DNA from: an uncultured Lachnospiraceae bacterium
Lineage (GTDB): Bacteria; Bacillota; Clostridia; Lachnospirales; Lachnospiraceae
Length of the DNA: 64,000 bases
Direction: 5' to 3'
NCBI GenBank assembly: GCA_947626415.1
Contig: CANQSA010000006.1
Span: 62,001-126,000 of the forward strand
Every line of letters begins with the position of its first letter. Position 1 is the stretch's first letter. Positions 24,527 through 33,366 of this stretch are shown here, one piece after another. Both the position numbers and the translations under genes were made by a program. The notes under the pieces were generated by a model. The model was given only the letters and a program-made list of their open reading frames with translations, was not told the origin of the DNA and ran no database searches.

Positions 24527-24553
24527 TCCGGTTCGAGTCCGGAACAACCGCCA
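24527..24553 (+). other. tRNA-like 3' fragment (T-arm and acceptor end), possible attachment site
   Basis: TCCGG-TTCGAGT-CCGGA (24527-24543) forms a perfect 5-bp T-stem with a canonical 7-nt T-loop, followed by ACAACCG and CCA (24544-24553). The upstream sequence does not fold into anticodon or D arms, so only the 3' end is present. The acceptor-to-CCA spacing is one base short of a normal tRNA. This pattern is typical of att sites where an element has integrated in a tRNA gene; the identification is tentative. Confidence 0.4.
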
Positions 24554-24620
24554 TTACTGTATATGATTATCATGAGTCAGAAAATCTGCCGTATTTTCTT
24601 AGGTTATCACGGACTTGGCG

Positions 24621-24719
24621 AGAGAACGTGCAGCCGTTTGGCGAAGAAGCGGAATGATCCGCGGAATCGCCCGGGTGTATGTTCTCTTTTGTGTTGTTGG
24701 AGAAATGGCGATTCTCCGC
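24621..24719 (+). promoter_or_regulatory. Structured 5' leader RNA of unknown class
   Basis: AGAGAAC (24621-24627) pairs with GTTCTCT (24681-24687). Inside, GGCGA (24640-24644) pairs with TCGCC (24667-24671), and GCGGA (24649-24653) pairs with TCCGC (24658-24662) around an ATGA loop, with symmetric AGAA/GGAA internal bulges. A further hairpin, GGAGAA / TTCTCC, lies at 24699-24717 ahead of the ribosome binding site. I could not match it to cobalamin, c-di-GMP or other riboswitch consensus sequences that I know. Confidence 0.5.
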
Positions 24720-24751
24720 GGCAGTTCCGAGCGTGGGAAAGGGAGAAAATT

Positions 24752-27700
24752 ATGGCAAAAAAGAGAAGAAGCAAGATTTTGGCGTGGCTGCTGGTATGTC
24801 TGCTGGCAGCCGGAAACCTGCCGCTCAGCGTACTGGCAGCAGGAGAATGGAACGGACAGGCAGCAGACACACAGCCGTCGGGCAGCGGCACAGAGGAGGA
24901 GCCATATCTGCTGGCGGACGCTGCGGATCTGAAATGGTTTGCCGATCAGGTCAACGTGGCAAAGAAAAGCACTTCTGTGCTCTGCGCTAAACTGGAGCAG
25001 GATATCGATCTGAACGGTCAGGAATGGACGCCGATCGGGTGTTATAATTCGTACAGTGACTATACATACTACGGCGGTGTATTTGATGGAGACGGACATC
25101 GGATTTCCGGACTGATGATTGATAATGACAAGACTTATCAGGCATTATTTGGGTATGTAAAAGGCGGCACGATTAAGAATCTGACAGTGGCCGGAACCGT
25201 AAAAACCGGTGCCACAAGCTCCGCTTATGCTGCGGGGATTGTAGGCTATGGGAATCCGGTTACTGTGGAAAACTGTGTCAATGAGGTGGCAGTAACCGCG
25301 GAAAAGAAAGGTTATGCAGCCGGAATTGCCGCCTATGCCGGCAGGGATTACAGCACCGGAGAGGCAAGCAGGATCGTTAACTGCACTAACCGCGGCACGG
25401 TAAACGGCTGCGGCGATTATGTGGGCGGTATTGTGGGCACAGGCCCCTATGCAGCTATTACAAACTGTATGAACTACGGAAACATTACCAATACCGGGAC
25501 GCCGAGTTCTTATGCGTACAGTACGGGGGGAATTGCAGGCGGCGTTTCTTCGGAAGCCTATATTTTTATGTGCGGCAATACCGGAGATGTGACCAGTACC
25601 TTAAAGCGGACCGGCGGGATCGTGGGCAGCATGGCAGGGACTCTGGATCAGTGTTTTAATACCGGAGATGTAACCGGTACTTATGGCGTTGGCGGAATTG
25701 CGGGGGACTCTGCGGATCCGGCGAGCGCGATTACTTCTTCCTACAATACCGGAACGGTAACGGCACTAACGCCGGCACCAGTTTATAAGGATACCAATGC
25801 AAAAGGCGTTGGCGGTGTGATCGGTGGAGCTGCGTCAAATTCCTATCAGGCGGGTCTTTCCGGCTGTTATAATGTGGGAACTGTTGTGTTGGATACTACA
25901 TTAGAGGATGTATTAGCCGGCGGTGTGATTGGCGACAGCAGCGGAAAAAATTACAGCGGCGTTGAAACAGCCGGGCTTGTGGCGGCAGATAACTGCTATT
26001 ATTTAGATACCTGTGCCGGACAGGGTGACGGACGAAATGTCCGGGCAGAAGGGATTACGGCAAAAACCTCGGCTGAAATGCAGAGAACGGATTTTGCGGA
26101 ATTGCTGGGCGACAGCTATATCGCAGATCCGAACGGCGGATATCCGCTGCTGGGCTGGCAGAATCCCGACGCCCAATATCGGGTACAGTTTACACTCGAA
26201 CCGGAAAACGCGGTATTGACAGTGACTGATGAAGTCGGGCAAATTGTCGCACCGGCGGAAAATGCTGTGTATCGGTTAAAGAACGGTACCTATTTTTATG
26301 AAGTGACCGCAGAAGAATATACCCCGGTAAAAGACAGTTTTACCGTAGCATACAGCAGTCGGGATATTACCGTATCCCTGCAGATCAAAAAATATGATTT
26401 TGTATTTGTAACGCAGCCGGAGGATGCCATGTTGACTGTAACCGGCGAAACGCCGCTTGCAGACGGCAGGACCTATCAACTGGCAAAGGTAGGAAATCCT
26501 TATGCATATACGGTTTCGGCCTATGGGTATGAGCTTGTGTCCGGTGAGATTACGGTAACGGGAAATGCCGATACGGACCGGCTGACTGTTGCGCTGAACC
26601 GGCAGAAGACGTATCAGGTTATTTTCCCTGTGGGAAAGGAAAAAGGCGGGAAGGAGAGCCCGGTACAGATTGCCGTAACCAGTGACGCATATCCCAATGC
26701 GGAGATCGAGCCGCAGCAGGACGGTAGTTTTGCGCTGCCTGACGGCAGTTATACTTATCGGATTGCCAGCGCCGGTTACCGGTCGGTCAGCGGAAACTTT
26801 ACGGTAGCAGGCAGTGATCTGACCCTGCCGGAGGCCTATCTGGAAATTCAGACGGCGTGGGATGGCAGGACGATCACAGAACCGGCAAAGGACGGGGAAG
26901 GAATCTATCTGATCGGAACGCCGGACGAATTGATGTGGTTTGATCAGAACGGAGCATTGACGGATTCCGCAAGACTGACGGCGGATATCCGGATCAATGC
27001 GGAAGATACGGCGTATTTGTGGGCGCCGGTCGGAACCGCGAGCAGCAAGGCATACACCGGCGTTTTTGACGGAGACGGGCATACCGTGTCCGGTCTGCAG
27101 GTCGAAGGAAGCGCAAGCAATGTGGGAATGTTTGGCTATGTGGGTGCGGACGGAACCGTCTGCAATCTGACGCTGGCTGACAGCAGGATTAGCAATACCG
27201 GAAATTATACGGGCGGTATTGTGGGAGACTTAAAAGGAACAATCACAAACTGTCATATTACCGATACCGTGGAAATCGCGGCGCAGGCCTATGTGGGCGG
27301 TGTTGTGGGAGAATTAGACAGCGGCGCCGCAGTCAGCCGCTGCTCCAACGCCGGAATGGTAACGGCAGCCGGCGTAACGAATACCAAAGGCGGCTATGCG
27401 GGCGGAATCGCGGGAAGGGTGTATTCTAACCTTTCCACTGCGCTGACCGATTCATTTAACAGCGGAAGTATCACAGGATTTAGCAATGTGGGCGGAATTG
27501 CCGGCAGCATTTATATGGGCGGAACCGTTCAGGATGTATACAATATCGGAACGGTAACGGCAGTCGGAGAAAGCGGCTGCGCAGGCGGAATTGCCGGGCA
27601 GCTGCGGACGGGTACGGTCAGCCGCGCGTATACGAACGGCGCCGTATCGGCAGCAAATCCGGGGGCGGTCATCGGCGGACTGGATTTTCAGAACGGAAGC

Positions 27701-30700
27701 AAGACGCTGGAACGGGTATATTACGTAGAAGGGATTGCGGAAACCGCGATTGGAAAAGAAAACGGCTATTCGGTGCAGAACGGAGCGGCGCAGAGTTGTA
27801 CGCCGGATGCGCTGAAGAATATGGCGGATGCGCTGGGAGACGCGTTTCTGGAGGACGACGCCAATGTGAACAACGGTTATCCGGTGCTGGCATGGCAGGT
27901 CGGAACTCCTGCGGAAGATCCGGGCGCGCCGGTTCCGGATCCGGACGGCTGGAACGGGAAAACGGCTTCTGTGGCTCCGGCACAGGCAGAGGGTATTTAT
28001 CAGATTTCAAATGCCGGAGAATTAAAATGGTTTGCCAAAACAGCGAAAACCACACCGGCGATTCAGGGCGTTTTGACGGCGGATATTGACCTGAATCATC
28101 AGCCCTGGACGCCCATAGGAGGGAACAGCGCAGAAACTGCGTTTACAGGCAGACTGGACGGAAACGGGAAAACGATTTCTAATCTGTATCTAAGCTCCGG
28201 CAGCGGCGTCGGATTATTTGCTTATAACAGCGGAACGATTGAAGATCTGACGATTCGGGGTCTGATCCGACATGCGGATTATGCGGCGGCAGCGGCGGCA
28301 TACAATGCGGGAAGCATTTCCCATGTAACGGCGGAAGTGACTGTAGACGGCGGAAATTATGTGGCAGGCATTGCCGCGCAGAATACAAAAACGGGCAGTA
28401 TTACCGGCTGTACGAATATCGGGACTGTTTCCGGCGGGCATTATGTAGGCGGTCTGACGGCTTCCAATCAGGGGACTGTTTTGGATTCTCGAAACAGCGG
28501 CGCGATTACCGCTGCCGGCGCGTTTGCGGCAGGAATTGCGGCAGACAATGACGGCGGACAGGTCAAAACCTGCGCCAACAGCGGACAGATCATCGGGACG
28601 GCGGCTGTCGCGTATTCCTATGTAGGCGGTCTGATCGGCAGAAACAACGGAACAGCGCAGGCACTTTACAATTCCGGAAATGTAGCGGGAACCGGCGGCT
28701 GTGCAGGTGGCTGTGTGGCAGTAAATACGGTCGGCGCGTCGGCGGTAGCATTATATAATACCGGAGATGTATGCGGCAGTCCCATTGAAACGGACGGAAG
28801 CGTGATGTACCGTGTGGGCGGCGCAGTCGGGGAAGTAACGGACGGCGTAAAAGACGCTTATTATTTAGAGACGCTTGCAGTCGCTAAAGGCGGGAAGGCT
28901 GTCTCCGAAGCAGAACTGGCAGAACTGGCAGGAGAGCTTGCCGGCCGTAATCCGGTGAAGCCTGTAATCAGCGGAACCGCAGAGCTCGGCGCGCTGACCG
29001 TAGAAGAAACAGCACAGGCAGCCTATACAGGCAACGCGCGGAATCCGGTTTATCTCTGGTATTTATCGGAACCGTCCGGCGAACGGGTTTTGGCTATTTC
29101 CGAAACTTATCTTATACCGGTGAATCTGACTGGTAAAATCCTATCCGTTAAAGTGATGGATCCGGATCTGCGCGGAATCGTAACCGGACAGTCGGATCCG
29201 ATTGACGGCTTTGACGGAACGGTAACGATTACCGGACATCCCGTAATCGGACACAGTCTGACTACGGCTTATCAGGGAGATGAGAAAAGCCCGAATTATC
29301 AATGGTATCGGGGAACAACTGCGGTTGCCGGCGCGAACCGGGCGGAATACGCGGTGACTGAAGCGGATTACGGAAAAACGCTGACTGTCCGTGTGACAGG
29401 CGCAAAAGCCGGTTACGCGGAGGCGAAAACGGCAGTTGTGAAAACAGAAGACGAAGCGGGGATCTGGCCGGAAGCGGGGTGCAGGGAGCCTGCACAGGAT
29501 GCAGAAGGCGTGTATCTGATCGCCGAAGAAGCGGAACTGAAGTGGTTCACCAATCTGGTAAACGGCGGCGGCACAGCTGCGGATGCGAAACTGACAGCCG
29601 ATCTTGCGCTGCAGGCAAAGAAGTGGCACCCGATCGGAAATCAGGAGAACCCGTATCGGGGTACCTTTGACGGAAATAATAAAACAGTCAGCAATCTGAC
29701 ACTCCATACAACTGCAGACGAGCAGGGCTTTTTCGGGTTTGTAGGAGGCATCGGTGAGATTCAAAATCTGCATATATCCGGCAGTGTGACCGTGACCGGA
29801 GAGAAAGCGGTTTCTACCGGCGGGATCGCGGGATATCTGGAAGGAAAGATTTCCGGCTGCAGCTTTACGGGCCGTGTAAGCGGCGGCAGCGATGTAGGCG
29901 GTATCGTGGGGCAGAGCGGCGCCCAGAGCCGGATCAGCGCATCCCTGAATCAGGCGGCAGTTAGCGGCATGGAAAATACAGGCGGGATCGCGGGTTCAAA
30001 CGCGGCGGCTTCCATAGACGAATGTGTCAATACCGGCAGTGTCGATGCAGACGTAAATGTAGGCGGTATCGTGGGCGCTATGTCTAATTATGCGACGGTA
30101 TCGGCAAGCTATCATACCGGCTCGGTGACCGGAAACGACCATGTGGGCGGCATTGCGGGTTCCGCTTATGTTTGCGCGGCGCCGCAGGGCTGCTACAGCG
30201 CAGGAACGGTAAGCGGAAAAACCAATACGCATGGCGTTTTGGGCGAACTGGGCGGAACCGGGTTTATTTCTGTCGTGACCGGCAGCTTCTACGCAGCGGA
30301 ATCCAAAGCAGAAGCAGCTGATCCTACGGCCGCCGGCGTCAGCAGCGCCGATATGAAGAAAGCGGAGTTTGTCCCGATCCTGAACGGACAGGCAGGAAAG
30401 AACTGCTATGTCATGGATGCGACAGAGATCAATAACGGTTATCCGGTATTGCTGTGGCAGACGGGAGAAACCGATCCGGGACAGGGAGGCGGAGAGGAAC
30501 CGGAGGAACCGGAAAGCCTTACAGTGACATTTTCCCTGCGGGGAGACAACGCGCACGGAACCGGACCCCATATTGCATATCAGGACTGGATTCCCGAAAC
30601 CCAGTGTATTTTGCCAAAGGGTGCGACTGCGTATGATCTGTTTAAGAAAATGCTGGATGCCTGCGGATTTATTTATGAAGGGACCGGCATGGACTATATC

Positions 30701-32380
30701 AGCGCTATTATTAGTCCGGATGGCATTACGCTGGAGGAACTTGGAAACGGTCCGAACAGCGGCTGGATGTTTGAAATAAACGGCCGTGTTCCCATGGATA
30801 TGATGGCAAATATACAGTTAAAAGACGGCGACCGGATGCAGGTGTTGTTTGTGGACGACTGGTCGGAAATCGACTGGGGCGGCGATGACCCGGACGATCC
30901 GGGCAATCCGGACAACCCGAGCGATCCGGACGATCCGGGCGATCCGGACAACCCAAGTAATCCAGACAATCCGAGCAATCCGGATAACCCAAGTAATCCG
31001 GACAATACGGGCAATCCGGATAACCCAAGTAATCCGGGCAACCCGAGTAATCCGGATAACCCCGACGAACCGGGTAATCCGAACCAACCGCAGAAACCGG
31101 ATGAAGCGCAGACCGGAAAAACAGACCCGGAAATACTGACAGATATGTACAGAGCGGCCGGAGATTCGCTGCTGCATGGCACTGTTCCGGTTGTGGCAGA
31201 AGTCGGCGGAGACTGGATCATTCTGGGATTGTCGCGGTCAGGACGGATCAGCAGCGCATTTCGGGACGGATACTATCGAAATGTGGTGGAAACTTTACGC
31301 AGTTTGGGCTCTGAAAAACTGCACCGCTCCAAGTCCACGGAAAATTCCCGCGTGGTGATTGCCCTGACTGCTCTGGGATATGACGCGGCGGATGTGGACG
31401 GCTACAATCTGCTCATGCCGCTGGCCAATCTGGACTACCTGCTGCGGCAGGGAATCAACGGTCCGATCTGGGCGCTGATCGCCTTTGATACGGCGGAGTA
31501 TGCGATCCCTGAGACAGGTGAGGGAACACAGGCAACAAGAGAAAATCTGATTTCCTGTATCCTGGAAGCACAGAGAGCAGATGGCGGCTGGAGTCTGGAC
31601 GGAGACGCGGCAGATGTAAATCTGACGGCGATGGCAGTTCAGGCACTGACTCCGTATATGAAGACGAGGCCCGATGCGGCGGCAGCCATTGACAAGGCGG
31701 TCCTGCTGCTGTCAAAGCTGCAGAATAGAACCGGCGGATATACTGCGTTTGGCGAAGAGAGCGTAGAAAACTGTGTTCAGGTGATCGTGGCGCTGACCGG
31801 GCTCGGAATCAATCCGCATACCGACAGCCGGTTTATCAAAAACGGAAATTCTGTGCTGGACGCATTGGCGGCGTTTTATCAGGACGGCGGATTCCGCCAT
31901 ACCTTAAACGGCGCAATCGACCAGATGGCAACGGAACAGGGCTATTACGCGCTGACGGCATATTACCGGCTGTTAAACGGAAAGACTTCTCTGTATGATA
32001 TGAAAAATGTGACGCAGATTGAGAATCCGGCTGTACCGGAAGAACCATCAAAAGACGAGAATCCGAGTGTACCGGAGAAACCGTCAAAGGACGAAACCCC
32101 GAATGTACCGGAGAAACCGTCAAAGGACGAAACCCCGAGTGTACCGGAAGAACCGTCAAAGGGTGAAAATCCCAGTGCATCGAAAGAACCGTCAAAGAAT
32201 GAAAATCCGGATACGTCCGGCAGCAGACCGTCGGGAGCTCAGGATGCCGGAGGCAGCGGTCAGTCGGAAAATTCGGAAGCCCCGAAGACAGGAGATCAGA
32301 ATTTCGCTGTGTGGTATTTTTACGGATTGACGGCAGCCGCGCTGGGCGTTATCTTGCTGCGGCGCAGGCACAGCGCATAG
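24752..32380 (+). CDS. Giant sortase-anchored surface protein: GLUG-type repeats, DUF4430 and alpha/alpha QW-repeat domain
   Basis: 2542 aa from ATG 24752 (AAAGGGAG upstream). Signal peptide ~1-30. Four large modules, each opening with a Y.I....ELKWF pattern, contain many G-G-I-A/V-G and C-x-N-x-G repeats of GLUG/beta-helix type (~33-460, 704-1053, 1065-1390, 1570-1908). Between them are PEGA-like (~470-700) and Ig-like (~1400-1568) segments. Then come a DUF4430 transcobalamin-C-terminal-like domain (~1920-2036), a PDN-rich linker, an alpha/alpha domain with QRADGGW- and QNRTGGY-type repeats (~2130-2416), a 12-residue repeat linker and a sortase signal APKTGD with membrane anchor and RRRH tail. 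An ECF transporter lies downstream, so it is probably a ligand-capturing surface receptor. Confidence 0.88.
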   Translation: MAKKRRSKILAWLLVCLLAAGNLPLSVLAAGEWNGQAADTQPSGSGTEEEPYLLADAADLKWFADQVNVAKKSTSVLCAKLEQDIDLNGQEWTPIGCYNSYSDYTYYGGVFDGDGHRISGLMIDNDKTYQALFGYVKGGTIKNLTVAGTVKTGATSSAYAAGIVGYGNPVTVENCVNEVAVTAEKKGYAAGIAAYAGRDYSTGEASRIVNCTNRGTVNGCGDYVGGIVGTGPYAAITNCMNYGNITNTGTPSSYAYSTGGIAGGVSSEAYIFMCGNTGDVTSTLKRTGGIVGSMAGTLDQCFNTGDVTGTYGVGGIAGDSADPASAITSSYNTGTVTALTPAPVYKDTNAKGVGGVIGGAASNSYQAGLSGCYNVGTVVLDTTLEDVLAGGVIGDSSGKNYSGVETAGLVAADNCYYLDTCAGQGDGRNVRAEGITAKTSAEMQRTDFAELLGDSYIADPNGGYPLLGWQNPDAQYRVQFTLEPENAVLTVTDEVGQIVAPAENAVYRLKNGTYFYEVTAEEYTPVKDSFTVAYSSRDITVSLQIKKYDFVFVTQPEDAMLTVTGETPLADGRTYQLAKVGNPYAYTVSAYGYELVSGEITVTGNADTDRLTVALNRQKTYQVIFPVGKEKGGKESPVQIAVTSDAYPNAEIEPQQDGSFALPDGSYTYRIASAGYRSVSGNFTVAGSDLTLPEAYLEIQTAWDGRTITEPAKDGEGIYLIGTPDELMWFDQNGALTDSARLTADIRINAEDTAYLWAPVGTASSKAYTGVFDGDGHTVSGLQVEGSASNVGMFGYVGADGTVCNLTLADSRISNTGNYTGGIVGDLKGTITNCHITDTVEIAAQAYVGGVVGELDSGAAVSRCSNAGMVTAAGVTNTKGGYAGGIAGRVYSNLSTALTDSFNSGSITGFSNVGGIAGSIYMGGTVQDVYNIGTVTAVGESGCAGGIAGQLRTGTVSRAYTNGAVSAANPGAVIGGLDFQNGSKTLERVYYVEGIAETAIGKENGYSVQNGAAQSCTPDALKNMADALGDAFLEDDANVNNGYPVLAWQVGTPAEDPGAPVPDPDGWNGKTASVAPAQAEGIYQISNAGELKWFAKTAKTTPAIQGVLTADIDLNHQPWTPIGGNSAETAFTGRLDGNGKTISNLYLSSGSGVGLFAYNSGTIEDLTIRGLIRHADYAAAAAAYNAGSISHVTAEVTVDGGNYVAGIAAQNTKTGSITGCTNIGTVSGGHYVGGLTASNQGTVLDSRNSGAITAAGAFAAGIAADNDGGQVKTCANSGQIIGTAAVAYSYVGGLIGRNNGTAQALYNSGNVAGTGGCAGGCVAVNTVGASAVALYNTGDVCGSPIETDGSVMYRVGGAVGEVTDGVKDAYYLETLAVAKGGKAVSEAELAELAGELAGRNPVKPVISGTAELGALTVEETAQAAYTGNARNPVYLWYLSEPSGERVLAISETYLIPVNLTGKILSVKVMDPDLRGIVTGQSDPIDGFDGTVTITGHPVIGHSLTTAYQGDEKSPNYQWYRGTTAVAGANRAEYAVTEADYGKTLTVRVTGAKAGYAEAKTAVVKTEDEAGIWPEAGCREPAQDAEGVYLIAEEAELKWFTNLVNGGGTAADAKLTADLALQAKKWHPIGNQENPYRGTFDGNNKTVSNLTLHTTADEQGFFGFVGGIGEIQNLHISGSVTVTGEKAVSTGGIAGYLEGKISGCSFTGRVSGGSDVGGIVGQSGAQSRISASLNQAAVSGMENTGGIAGSNAAASIDECVNTGSVDADVNVGGIVGAMSNYATVSASYHTGSVTGNDHVGGIAGSAYVCAAPQGCYSAGTVSGKTNTHGVLGELGGTGFISVVTGSFYAAESKAEAADPTAAGVSSADMKKAEFVPILNGQAGKNCYVMDATEINNGYPVLLWQTGETDPGQGGGEEPEEPESLTVTFSLRGDNAHGTGPHIAYQDWIPETQCILPKGATAYDLFKKMLDACGFIYEGTGMDYISAIISPDGITLEELGNGPNSGWMFEINGRVPMDMMANIQLKDGDRMQVLFVDDWSEIDWGGDDPDDPGNPDNPSDPDDPGDPDNPSNPDNPSNPDNPSNPDNTGNPDNPSNPGNPSNPDNPDEPGNPNQPQKPDEAQTGKTDPEILTDMYRAAGDSLLHGTVPVVAEVGGDWIILGLSRSGRISSAFRDGYYRNVVETLRSLGSEKLHRSKSTENSRVVIALTALGYDAADVDGYNLLMPLANLDYLLRQGINGPIWALIAFDTAEYAIPETGEGTQATRENLISCILEAQRADGGWSLDGDAADVNLTAMAVQALTPYMKTRPDAAAAIDKAVLLLSKLQNRTGGYTAFGEESVENCVQVIVALTGLGINPHTDSRFIKNGNSVLDALAAFYQDGGFRHTLNGAIDQMATEQGYYALTAYYRLLNGKTSLYDMKNVTQIENPAVPEEPSKDENPSVPEKPSKDETPNVPEKPSKDETPSVPEEPSKGENPSASKEPSKNENPDTSGSRPSGAQDAGGSGQSENSEAPKTGDQNFAVWYFYGLTAAALGVILLRRRHSA
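30885..31083 (+). repeat. 9-bp-periodic repeat coding for a P-D/S-N/D linker
   Basis: Runs of CCGGACAAC, CCGAGCAAT and related 9-mers encode repeated Pro-Asp-Asn, Pro-Ser-Asn and Pro-Asp-Asp triplets. It forms a stiff extended linker between the DUF4430 and alpha/alpha domains. Such arrays often change length by slippage. Confidence 0.85.
32033..32212 (+). repeat. Five tandem 36-bp repeats coding for a 12-residue linker
   Basis: Five consecutive units encode VPEEPSKDENPS-like 12-mers. The second and third units are nearly identical at the DNA level and the last two diverge. This is a wall-spanning linker just before the sortase signal. Confidence 0.88.
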
Positions 32381-32414
32381 ACGATAGAAACGCTAATGGC
32401 AGGAGGACAGACAG

Positions 32415-33350
32415 ATGCGGAATCTGTGGAAAAAATATAAATATGCATGTTTAACGGCAGGATGTATTCTGGCTGTCCTGATTGCGGCGTTTTTCAGCGG
32501 CGGGGAAATCCCGGACAACAGTCCCGGACAGACCGGACTCGAACCGGAGCTTACCGAGATTCAGTCGGACGCAGAAACAGCTTTAACGCCGGACGAGACG
32601 ACTGCCAGCGCATCAGTTATAATGCCCACAGAGGCACAGATAACATCAGTGGAGTCGGAGCGGGAGTCTTCTCAGAAACTGCCGCAGCAATCGGCTGTGG
32701 AATCCATATCGGCGGCTCAACCGGAAACGCAGTCATCTGCAGGGAGACCCATACAGACAACCGTTCGGCCGTCTGCGCAAACATCAACACAAATATCGAC
32801 GCAAAAATCAACACAGACACCGGCGCAGAAACCGGCGCAGACGCCAACGACGAGCAAAATACCGGCGCAAACTACGGTTCCAACGCAGAATATCAAACCG
32901 ACATCCGCACCGACAGAACCGATCACGGAAAAGCAGACACAGCAGAGTTGTACGATTTCGATTTCCTGTAAAACCGTACTGGAAAATATGGATCGGCTGG
33001 ATGCCGCTCTGAAACCGATCATTCCGGATGACGGCTGGATCTTAAAGCCGGTCACGGTGAAGTTTCAAAACGGAGAATCCGCATTTGATCTTTTAAAGCG
33101 GGTATGTCGGGAACGGAAGATCCATTTGGAATTTTCCCGGACGCCGGGCGCAGATTCCGCTTATATCGAAGGAATCGCCAATCTCTATGAATTTGACTGC
33201 GGCAGCCTGTCAGGCTGGCTGTATACGGTAAACGGCAGATTTTTGAATTACAGTTGCTCTTCCTATAAGATGAAGACCGGAGACGTGCTGGCATTTCAAT
33301 ATACCTGTAAAAACGGGAAAGATATCGGGGCGGAAGCGGTTGTCGGATAA
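32415..33350 (+). CDS. Exported DUF4430 domain protein
   Basis: 311 aa. An N-terminal hydrophobic segment (~10-28) serves as signal or membrane anchor. Residues ~30-175 are a low-complexity Thr/Gln/Pro/Ser linker. The C-terminal ~120 residues form a DUF4430-like domain, with FQNGESAFDLLKRVC, LSGWLYTVNGRF and MKTGDVLAFQYTC. This fold is the C-terminal domain of transcobalamin-type proteins. A strong AGGAGG precedes the ATG. It lies between the giant surface protein and ecfT on the same strand, and could pass ligand from the wall-anchored receptor to the membrane importer. The ligand is unproven. Confidence 0.82.
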   Translation: MRNLWKKYKYACLTAGCILAVLIAAFFSGGEIPDNSPGQTGLEPELTEIQSDAETALTPDETTASASVIMPTEAQITSVESERESSQKLPQQSAVESISAAQPETQSSAGRPIQTTVRPSAQTSTQISTQKSTQTPAQKPAQTPTTSKIPAQTTVPTQNIKPTSAPTEPITEKQTQQSCTISISCKTVLENMDRLDAALKPIIPDDGWILKPVTVKFQNGESAFDLLKRVCRERKIHLEFSRTPGADSAYIEGIANLYEFDCGSLSGWLYTVNGRFLNYSCSSYKMKTGDVLAFQYTCKNGKDIGAEAVVG

Positions 33351-33366
33351 CAGAACGGAGATACAT

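Larger units (their letters stand above)
23308..24553. mobile_element. Remnant of a conjugative-transposon module at the end of the accessory island
   Basis: Contains tnpV and the frameshifted HTH gene on the - strand, then a ~290-bp gene-free stretch and a tRNA-like 3' fragment at 24527-24553. No integrase, terminal repeat or relaxase is seen. The tRNA-like fragment would be the expected scar of integration into a tRNA gene. The left limit is not defined by the sequence. Confidence 0.4.

Noticed and set aside
24555..24751. Possible cobalamin riboswitch before the surface-protein gene
   Set aside because: The stems are real, but I could not find the conserved cobalamin core sequences, so I left it as an unassigned structured leader.
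24563..24751. An upstream ATG that would add 63 residues to the giant surface protein
   Set aside because: The added residues (many Arg, Cys and Trp) do not look like coding sequence. The ATG at 24752 has a strong ribosome binding site followed by a proper signal peptide.
30885..32212. The repeat arrays as a possible CRISPR
   Set aside because: Units are 9 or 36 bp in frame, without unique spacers, and encode protein linkers.
32447..32971. A 174-codon frame overlapping the exported DUF4430 gene
   Set aside because: It arises because the low-complexity Thr/Gln/Pro linker is open in several frames. The DUF4430 frame has the ribosome binding site and the domain.
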